In this document: positions 22,289 through 31,241 of the stretch, piece by piece
Layout: the number at the start of each line of letters is the position of its first letter
Position numbering within the stretch: position 1 is the stretch's first letter
Source of the DNA: Diplosphaera chodatii
Lineage: Eukaryota; Chlorophyta; Trebouxiophyceae; Prasiolales; Stichococcaceae
Reading direction: 5' to 3'
Assembly (NCBI GenBank): GCA_032358165.1
Contig: JAALGY010000014.1
Span: 1,054,001-1,118,000 of the forward strand
Length of the DNA stretch: 64,000 nt
Program-made: the position numbers and the translations under genes
The notes under the pieces: generated by a model
What the model was told of the DNA's origin: nothing
What the model saw: the letters and a program-made list of their open reading frames with translations, nothing else
Database searches by the model: none

Positions 22289-23885
22289 GGGCTCAGGCCG
22301 CCGACATTCCCGGCTGCCAGCAGGGTGCCATTGAAGCGCCGGACGGCAGCGCCGGCAGTAGCACGCCACATCCAGCCCTGCAGCCGCTGCAGACCGGCTC
22401 GCCAGCTGGGGGCGGGGCCTCTGGCGTGACGTCGCCAGGCACGTGCAGAGCTGATGGGGGTGCTGGCCGCAGCGCGGCAGCGGGACCTGCCAGCACTGCC
22501 CAACCAGAAGCAGACAGTGATGTCAGCGAGCACCTGGAAGTCACGGGTGCTGGCGACAGCAGCAGGCAGGGCCGTGCAATGCCGGGCCCTGGTGGTCACG
22601 GCCCAGGCGACGCACAGGCGGCGGCTGCTAAGCTGCAGCCCGCAGGCGATGGCGGCGGCAGCGGCGGCGGCGGCGGCAGCGGCGGCGGCAGCGGCAACAG
22701 CGCAGCGCTCGCAGTCGTGAAGCTGGGCGTGAGCGGCCTGATGCTGCTGCAGGCACCAGGTGCGGCTGCTGCTGGGACCCCGCTCCTGCTGTGTCCTGAT
22801 ATGCGGCTATCCTGCTCTGTGTAGCGTCTTCATTTCACTAGCTGCTGCCAAAGCCACGCCCCACACCCACATGTATTGCTTTGCAAGAGGCAATGCGAGG
22901 TTTTCTGGTGGCTGACATCGAGCCAGCTGCTCCTGCAGATCTGGCGCCAGGTGCAGTGACGATAGCTGTCGGCGCGCTGCTGGGCGACATCGCAGGCGGC
23001 AGGAGGGCCCCCCTGGAGTGAGCTGCCTCTGCGCTTCATTTTTGCCTGACTTCCATCCTGCACCTTCAGGTGATGCCGATGCGAGTTCCCAGCTGCCGCA
23101 CGTTACGCACGCCTGACGCCTGTCACCTCTTGTACAGGCATTGCAAGCGCATCATACCGGTAGAGGTGATATCTCCGCTTGAGGAATCAGCACTGGCGGC
23201 TGCCTCGCAGTCCGCCGCTGCAGTTTTCCTGCGCAGCACAGCCGCGGCGCAGCTACCGCAGCCCACCAGCTACGCTGGTGACGATAGGCCTAACAGCGTG
23301 TCCTCCCAATGTGTTGTGCACCAGGGGCGTCGGATGATCGTTGGCAGTTGCATCAGCTGCATCCTGCAAGTGACTGGTGCCTTGCCGTCTCCTGCAGTGG
23401 CATACAAGCACCGGCACGGCACGGGAGGCGCCTGCCCTGGAGCAGCCGGCACAGGCCCCAGTGCAGCTGTAGCTACTGACGCCGCCAGTGCAGCAGTGGC
23501 AGCTGTGCCGGTGCAGCAGGCTGGGGCGCAATCAGAGAAACCGCAGCAGCAGCCTGCTGAGGCGGCAGGACCCAGGGAAAGGGTTGAAGACTGTGCAAGC
23601 AACGGCGACGCTGGAGCAGAACCTCGGCCATCCGCTGGTGGGAATCAGGAGCTCGGGCGGCAGGATGCGGTCCGCGTCATGGCGGCTGCAGCGGCGGCGG
23701 CAGCAGAAGCAACGGGACTGGGAGCAGTAGTGAACCTCCGGCGCCCCGACTGGGCGGTGGTGGCGGAGACGCTGCCGGTGGCGGGAAGCTGCAAAGGATT
23801 AATTGGGGTGGCGGCCGTTCCCGCTGCCATGCTGACGCTCAAACCCAAGCTGCAGGTCGCCGCCACGTCAGCCACTGGGACATAG
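21539..23885 (+). CDS. TAN1: TAN1/THUMPD1-like THUMP-domain tRNA acetylation adaptor
   Basis: Predicted adaptor that presents tRNA to the NAT10/Kre33 acetyltransferase for N4-acetylcytidine at position 12. Exons 21539-21635, 21942-22041, 22200-22759, 22888-23017, 23138-23277 and 23398-23885 join in phase to 504 residues. Family landmarks in order: VRGPAFLISCAFRREKSAAQEA (here interrupted by one splice), VKLGVSGLMLLQ, LLGDIAGGRRAPLEHCKRI followed by IPVEVISPLEE, the THUMP signature TSYAVAYKHR, and the C-terminal RRPDWAVVAETLP / SCKGLIGVAAV. Compared with yeast or human proteins it has two long low-complexity insertions. One is Ser/Gly/Ala-rich between the first block and VKLG (about 160 residues, with an AGC run near 22257). 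The other is Ala/Gln-rich before the last block (about 100 residues). The start is the only ATG in phase before the first donor and opens a basic PPAKRRR patch. Confidence 0.85.
22253..22290 (+). repeat. AGC trinucleotide run (poly-Ser)
   Basis: About ten consecutive AGC codons encode a Ser run inside the TAN1-like low-complexity insertion. A second GGC/AGC-rich tract lies near 22650-22705. Confidence 0.9.
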
Positions 23886-24399
23886 CGCGTTGCTGCTAGG
23901 CCTGCTGCCGTGGGCTGCGCTCGACACTGGCGTCACGCAGAAGCTTCCCACCTTGTTACATGGAACCTTGTAAACCTCCAACGTGTTTCATAGAAACCAA
24001 GCAAACCTGCTGTTCGAAAGGCGCTCCTCAAGTGAAGGCTTTCAACCTGACCTCAGTGCCAACTACCATACATACGCTATGCAAGGGTGCATCCAGTCCT
24101 CCGGAAACAAGCCAGCAGAACACCATACAGGTATGCAATGTGATGCAACACGAAACAACCCAGCTGGACGAACGTAGCCATCCGTCTGTGCCAGAGCTCA
24201 AGCATAGATGGCACACAAAAGGTCTACTGGTCGTCTGTGACTACTGCTGACATCCTCTTCAGGCTGCTGATCAGAGCTGCAGCCGCCAGCCGCGTGCAGC
24301 AACAGCGGTAGCAGCTGAACTACATCTGGTGCAAAAGCAGGCATTAATGCATTCGGCAACGCACTGCGGACACGGTCATCTGGGCTGTCCAGCTGAGCT
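23886..24399. other. Convergent 3' intergenic region
   Basis: About 510 bases between the convergent TAN1-like and mannanase genes. A TGTAA at 23969-23973, about 85 bases past the TAN1-like stop, matches the green-algal polyadenylation signal. No gene was recognised. Confidence 0.5.
23969..23973 (+). terminator. Putative TGTAA polyadenylation signal (TAN1-like gene)
   Basis: TGTAA about 85 bases past the TAN1-like stop in the convergent intergenic region. Confidence 0.35.
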
Positions 24400-27300
24400 C
24401 TACAACAGCACAGCGGCAGCAGCGGCACACATGCCACCAAGCACCACCGCTGCGGCAGGGTGCAAGCCGCCTGCGCCGCTCCTGCTGGGCCGAAGCTGCA
24501 CCGCCATTCCGTTCACGCACCGGATGGCGGGGCCGCCGGGAGCGCAGCTGCATGGCAGAAGCACAGGCATGTATTGCAGATTATCAGGTGCATCCTCGCC
24601 GTGTGAACGTCAGGTGCTGTGTGTGAGAGCTTGCACTGCTGCTAATGTCATAACGTGGGATGTGGCACAGGGCTGCAATGACTGCACGACTGCATCCAGT
24701 CGCAGACACCGCGACAAGGGAGAGGCAGCAGCAGTGTGCCGGGATGCAATGGCAACAGCGAGGGGTGCAGCCACGTGCAACACAAGTCAACAGTCAGCGG
24801 GGTGCGGCACCTGCAGCGGCCGCATGTGATCTCGCAGTAGCCGCCGGGGTGCAGTCTGTCGCCCTCCAGCATGAAGTCTGCGCAGCAGCACATGCACCGT
24901 TTCGATGCAGTGCACGATGTATGCCAACCCACGATGGCCTTCATGTCATGATGGCATTTGCAGGATGTTGAGGCAGCGGTGCGGCAGTCAAGTAGATGTA
25001 GCAGCCACGCACCGGCGCAGCACTTCGACCCGGGGCCACCGGCATCCTTCTCGAAGCTCAGCTGCGCCCAGGCAGGCAGCACATTTCAATTAGGACCGTG
25101 CTGATGATCAGCCTTGACAGACATACTCTTCGCCTCTGTGAGTGTTCACGCTGGCTTAGCCGCAGTCCTGGAGGCGCAGCCTTGTTGCAAGGTCGTCACT
25201 GAGATAGCTCAACAACTCTGTAGGCTATACTCGTAAGCTCTGTTTAGATGCCTGCTACCAAATTCACAGCCGCCAATGAGCACCGGGCATGCGCGTGACC
25301 ACACGGCACTGCACCTGGTCCGCGCAGGTGTACTGCTCATCGGGCGCGCCGTCGGTGCAGTTGCAGTCCGGGATTGGCGTGTCCAAGATCAGGCAACTGT
25401 GCGGACAGACCAGGGCTGTTGGGTGAGCTACTGTGTCAGACACTCGGCTCTGCTCGATGTCGTGGATCCGGGTTGTTGATGCAACCGGGGCCGTCACAGG
25501 CCATCAGCTGCGTACCAGCCGTATTCTGAACGAGGGAATCATCAACATCGGGCACCTGCAGCGGCCACAGCTGATCTGGCAAAAGCCCTCCGGGTGTGCA
25601 GCGCTGCCCTGGATGAAGGCGTCTGTGCTGCAGCTGCCTCGCTGCGCCTGCAGCAGCATGTTGCTTCAATACGACAGCTCCTTCCTCGATGGACGGGGAG
25701 CATGGCAGCTGCACATATCTGTGGTGTCATCTACAAGTGGTTGAGCCTTCGGCTGCTGTTCAAACTCTTGCCACATGCAAGCACTGCTCGGCAATGCTGT
25801 GCCTGCCTCTTGTGTGCAGGTGAGCCACTTGGTTGGCGGCACATCGCTGCAGCGGCCTGTGCAGACGCCGAATTTGAATGGCGCATATGCGAAGGGCGGC
25901 GGCGCTGCCGAGCCCTTTTCGGCCACTGGCTGCAGCAGCACAGCAGGATGCGCTCACACACATGTCACAACCCTTGCATGGCGTGGGGCAGAAACACACA
26001 TGTCTGCTGCCATGCCACTGGACTGAGGTAAGACCGACCCTGCCACCGAAATGTGTAGTCTGTGGCCAACTGTCGCCGTGCTCGAGGCAACCATAGCTGC
26101 GACAGAGTCGTTCTTTAGGGCTTCGAGCACTGCCAGAGGAGCAACAGAAGGATGGTAAAGTCGAGTGACGCACCCTGGAGAGCTGGTATGCAAACTCCTG
26201 ACGAGTCGTGGCGCTGCCTGGCTGCGAGTAGCTGCAGTCAGCACAGGAAGGGGGCGGGTGAGTCAGTAGCCCATACATATGAGCACATTGTTGTGACTAC
26301 AACCAGGATTTTGATCCTTACCATGCATGCGTGCTGACACAACCAGCATGCACTTTGGCGCTAGCCACATTCGCACAGCAGAGGCTTGTGTGATGATGCC
26401 CGTCAACTGACACGCACTTGAAGAAGTAGTAGTTTGAGCTTTGGAAGGGTTCACGAGGGTTTGCGCCAGCTGGCAGGATCTGCGGCGGCCTGCGGGAGAC
26501 ATACACGTTCGCCCTTCACATGTTCGCCTTTCGCATGCCCTTGCCGCACCAGCCTGAATAGTGTCTAGGATCAGGCAGTGTACGAGGTGTGGCAGCTGAC
26601 AGATAAGGCAGTTCATCGCAGTTGAAAGGCCTCACGCATGCGTGTACAGGGACCACACAAGCGTGCCCGCCACCCCGTAGTGGTGTGCAGCGCCAAGCAC
26701 GCTACATCAATGAACAGACCCACTTCTCCTTGCCATGTGCTCGCAGCTTCGTGGCAACTACAGCGCATGCGCATGCCTCGAACATGGCCTTGAAGTGAGC
26801 TACGCTGTTGGCAGTGCTCGTCAAAACCATTGCAAATGCAACGAAACTCGGTCAGACGATTGACAATGCAGATGGCCCCACCTGCCCAGGACAGCCTCCC
26901 GGGACGCACTATAGGAATTTGGGCACCCGACCTCCTGCGCACAACCATGAACGAAGGTCAACATGCCAGCAGTGTGCGGACCGTGCATGTAGGTGGTGCT
27001 CTCACATCGCTGGCAACCTGCTACTCGATGTGGTAGCACCTCCAGCAGGAGTGGCTTTTTCGCAGCCGTCGCCAAAGCCTGACGCTCCCCTGCCAATGTC
27101 CATACATGCCATTGCTTCCTCAGCCCTTGACATACGCATTGGATGTCACACAGAGGACAGTGTGGGGTAGCCTCTGAGCACGTCGCCAGCAGTGGCAGCG
27201 CTGTCATTGGGGCGCACAGGCTGAGCAGTGGCAGCTGGTGAGACACGGTGTTTTGACTGGCGCTCACCTAGCCAGTTGTCGTTGACCCACTGGAAGGCGT

Positions 27301-30300
27301 ATGGCGGCACACTCAGGTGGTCCGGCTGCACACATGCCAGAGCAGGCTGTACTTATTCATGGGAATCTCCTTAGTAGCCGTAAATCCGTGTGTTGACATC
27401 GTGAATGTATGCCACAGCAACACTCTTAACAGGCATGTGCTGTATTGTACCACAGCACGCATATAAATCATACTCCTCTGAGTGCAGCAAGCCTGCATGT
27501 GCGGTATTGCATACACCAGACATGTCAATCAACTTTGTTCTGGATGCAGCAAGCCTGAGCCTTACATAGATGTGCATCGTCACGAAGCCCAGCGTTGGAA
27601 TCGTGAGCGTACGCGCAAAGTCTTCTCCTGCACAGACCAGCAATGCCAGCATGTGTGCCCGCAGTGCCACCTTGCCTGTGCATCGTCTGCTGTAGCTGAT
27701 GAAGCATGCAGGCACAATCAGCTACGAGACGGCCGTGCCTTTGTGGGTGCCAATGGTGGAGTTCTCGAATGGCTGCGGCCAGAGGTGGATTGTGTGTATC
27801 AGAAGAGCATAGCAACTGCTGCGCGAAGCGGCTAGCCTTGCCGGTGCCGGTCAGTATGCAGGTAGATGTTCCAGGCATAACACTGGCAAGAAAGATACCG
27901 CAGGGGGATTGAACAGTGCAGTAAAGGCTACTCACATCTGCAACTGGTGCATGGGGATCGAAAGCGCCTCGGGACCGGTAGCCATCGTTGCCATTTGCCA
28001 CCAGCTGCTGCACCTGCAGGTCGGTCTTCAGGTACCCTGACATCTCCACCTGCAGCACGGGGTAGCTGTGAGGCTTCGATCATCTGCCGATGTTTGACGT
28101 CCAGCCACGGAACGATATCAGTGGTTTAACCTTTTCAAAAGGGCTCACAAAGCTTGTATGCAGGCAGGATGCGTGTGCACCAGCCAGTTGTGTAGCAGCG
28201 TGCCAGGCGGAATCTTCCGGTCTAGCTCGTAGTCTACACTGGTTTGGCACTCATTGCATAGCTCCCTGCAGCGAACACACAGCTGATATGCTGCACATCT
28301 GTGCACATCGAGCGGTCAGAGTTGATGGCTCCAGCGCTGATGGCCGGCATTGCTGGCAACCCAACACAAGCAACCGTATGGCAAGCGCATCCATGCTTGA
28401 TGAGCAGACAGCTGGTGCCAGCAGGCAGATCTCTGCACACTGCAGAAGGCTACATGTGTGCTGTAATTCAGAGTCTACTGACGCAGATGAGGCTCACCAG
28501 GCAAAGATGGTGGGGTCCTCTGCGTATTTTCGCCCATTCAAGGTATTTGTGCGCTGCGTAATGGCGCGCACCTACAAGAAACACTGGTTGCTGTGGTAAA
28601 CAAAAGTGATGCAATGCAGGTCCTGCTGTGCTCAACACATGTCTGATCAGCTGCTCGGCTGCAGCGGCAGGGCCACACCCCGCGAGTGGAGAACAGACAT
28701 TTCAGCAACGGTGGCGCTCACCCACAGTTTATATGCTGCACGCACGCGGGGCTCCGTGTAGAACAGCTCTTTGCTCATTGCTGTGGCTGCTGTGCTGGCA
28801 CCGCGCTTGGTGGTCGTCCCATACTCAGCCGCCGTGGAGTCAGCGGTGACACTGCTGTTCGCCGCGCGGTCCAAGGCAGCAAGTGTGGTGCTGCTGGCAT
28901 TTGCGACGCTGTGCACATACCTGCAGCACCCTTGAAGCGAGTGAACTCCCCACAAGTCAAAGGTGTGTGCTGCAGGTTTTGCCATGGGGACTGTCTGAGC
29001 TGCGCTCCATTGGGATGTGACAGTGCTACAGAAGACGGCAGCTGCAGTGCAGGGCGCGCACCATTCGATCGACCCCAGGCTGGGGTGGTAGTTAGCCAGT
29101 GTCAGGATCACGCGGATGCCAACCTATGGGGGACACCTACCAGGCGATCAGTCGCCGGGCATTTGCTCAATCCAGATTCGCAGACTGCCCAGCACAAGCT
29201 CTGCAATTGCGCAGCAATGCACAGGCTATGGAACAAAGTGGCCAGGCCTTGCCTTGGACAGCTCATCAAGCACTAGGTCGTAGCGCCGCAGGTTGGTCTC
29301 GTTGAAGACCCCGAGGAAGGGCTGGAAGGGGAAGTCCGAAAACTCCTCGTCCCCGCCGCCGAAGCCATTGACGTGTCCAAACACCCTCAGCACCTGCATG
29401 AGCAAAGCCGCCCGCAGCTCAGCCGGCACACATGTCAAGCGCAGACCGCCCTCTGCTGTGCCAACGAGGCGGCATTTCAGCAGTGCTGCAGGAGATAGGG
29501 TTTAGGGTGTACACCCACCCGGACGCCATTGTCCCAGTGCATCCGCAGGCTGCGGCGAATGGCCGCGGGGCTGTAGTTCTCAGCCTTCAGCAGGTCGTAC
29601 CTGCAAACAGCAGGACACAGCATTGGGGCAGGAACACCATGTACAGACATCGCAACCGGTGGTAGGCAGCCCTGCTGGTTTCCTGACGCCGTGGTTGGTG
29701 GCTTGCAGAGGGCATAGCACACCAACGTGTGTGTATATGCAGGTCACGGTGCATCGGCACGGCTGCGGTAAGCGCACCAGTTGGTGCCGGATGCGTAGAA
29801 GGGGCGGCCGTCCAGCAGGAAGCTGGTATCAGACACGGTGACGTGCGGCGACTGGGCCAAGATAGGCTCCGGCGGCGGTGCCTTTGCTGTGAGCGGCTTG
29901 GTACGTTTTTCGGCGACAGGCACGATGCCGGCACCTGAATGAAAGACGTGTCAGCGTTTCCCATTAGACCTTCAGCTGCGTCGGATCGGAATTTGGTGTG
30001 CGATCGTATGCGCAACCGACAGGCTGGCACACCAGGCGCTAGCTGGCAGCACCAGCCTTTGCTGCACACTTACATCCTCAACTCGTACAAAGAGGCTCAC
30101 CATAGCAGCCTGCTGTTCCTGCGCCATTGCCGCCAGCGGCGCAAGTGACTTTTTGTGACAGCAGCCCGGATGCTGCTGCTCTTGCTGCGGCGGTTGTTGA
30201 TCGTGGCACTGTGAGGCCCACCAACAACAGCAGGGTCATTATGGCAGCTGGCATGATAACTTTAGGGTAAGCTGCTGCATGCAGCCGGCGGAACAGCTGC

Positions 30301-30308
30301 CGTATCAT
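24400..30308 (-). CDS. Secreted GH5 endo-beta-1,4-mannanase with two Cys-rich modules and GPI-like tail
   Basis: Predicted to cleave beta-mannan at the cell surface. Exons (minus): 30101-30308, 29778-29934, 29519-29600, 29253-29393, 29062-29123, about 28921-28966, 28722-28780, 28498-28571, 28181-28265, 27936-28049, 27739-27772, 27566-27627, 27268-27325, 27040-27089, 26882-26934, 26636-26701, a gap, 25807-25856, 25556-25647, 25315-25396, 25013-25061, 24811-24877, 24400-24547. GH5_7-type order: FLLDGRPFYASGTNWYDLL, VLRVFGH, ILTLANYHPSLGSIEW, KELFYTEPRVRAAYKLW, AEDPTIFAWELCNECQTS (acid/base Glu), EMSGYLKT, FVTMHIYPDHL, WVNDNW, PLLLEEVGCPN (nucleophile Glu), LVWSLYTH. Two modules end GFCQISCGRC and GYCEITCGRC, like Cys-rich repeats on volvocine cellulases. 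The last exon ends in a hydrophobic tail. N-terminus has a signal-anchor. WELCNEC replaces the usual WELGNEPR. Confidence 0.85.
25856..26636 (-). other. Unresolved linker segment of the mannanase gene
   Basis: Between the last catalytic-domain exon and the first Cys-rich exon the join requires at least one more exon, because phases 2 and 1 do not match. The best candidate is a Ser/Thr-rich frame near 26400-26470 (KAQTTTSSS), which would make a linker, but no pair of splice sites is decisive. Confidence 0.4.
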
Positions 30309-31241
30309 CTTGTATGCCAGTGCAATTCGCCTGCGAGATTGTGATGATCTGACACCTCTTGCTGCAGCAGGCAAGGCTGCCAGCCATCTCGAGTCCGTGG
30401 CTGCTTTGACAGGCAGCAGCTGAGAGACTACATCGTGCGCCTGCTGTTGCGACGGCTTTGAAGCGGTCGGCGGGCATGAGTGGTCATGTCTTGGTTGTTG
30501 GTCATGTCACCGCCGTTCCGACAGTGGCGGAAAGGCATGCGGAGACTGTGCCCCTAGAGGGCAGGGCTCCCGGTCACACAGGCCACCTATAAACCAGGAG
30601 TCATATGGGGACGCAGTGCAGAGCTTAAAAACACCACTGATTGAGGTCCAGACGTCCGAACTCCTGTTTAATGAATTTACTCCGAGGAAGGATGTGAGGG
30701 CGCACACTGCTCGTGCTGATGCTGGCTGCGCTGCAGATCTGACTACGAGTAGCACATTGCGCCCATATGCTACGTTGGTGTGTGAAGTCTGCCTGATATG
30801 ACAACACAAAATGATGGTGTCTCAGTGTATTTGTACTCCAAGTAATAGCCGTTGTTGTGCATTTCGCATGCTTGCACGCTGATGTCACACATCAGCAACG
30901 TGCCCCAGCGAGACCGATCAAGGTAGTGAACCACAAGTGGTCTCGGATATGCGCGCTTTGGTGAGATTCTGGGTTCTGATACGCTGGAACTGTGTCGATG
31001 GCATGGCGCGCCCTGATTTCTGTTGTGGTCCCCGCATCATTACTTCAGCCCCTTGTGGCCACATCGCGTTTACTGTCTCAGTCCGGCAGACACCAGTGCT
31101 TTGAACGTTCGCTTTCCTATCCTGTTTGTGGTCCGGTACTTAGCGACGCATTGATAGAGTCAGCGTGCTGCTGCAGCCGTGAGACCGAAATTCAAGCCTG
31201 CACAGGGGTTGATTCAAGGGTGTGCAGCAGGAGTTTGAGGC
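30309..31241. other. Divergent intergenic region, mannanase / ER coiled coil
   Basis: About 930 bases between divergent genes with no recognised exon; it should contain both promoters. No convincing core promoter motif was seen. Confidence 0.5.
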
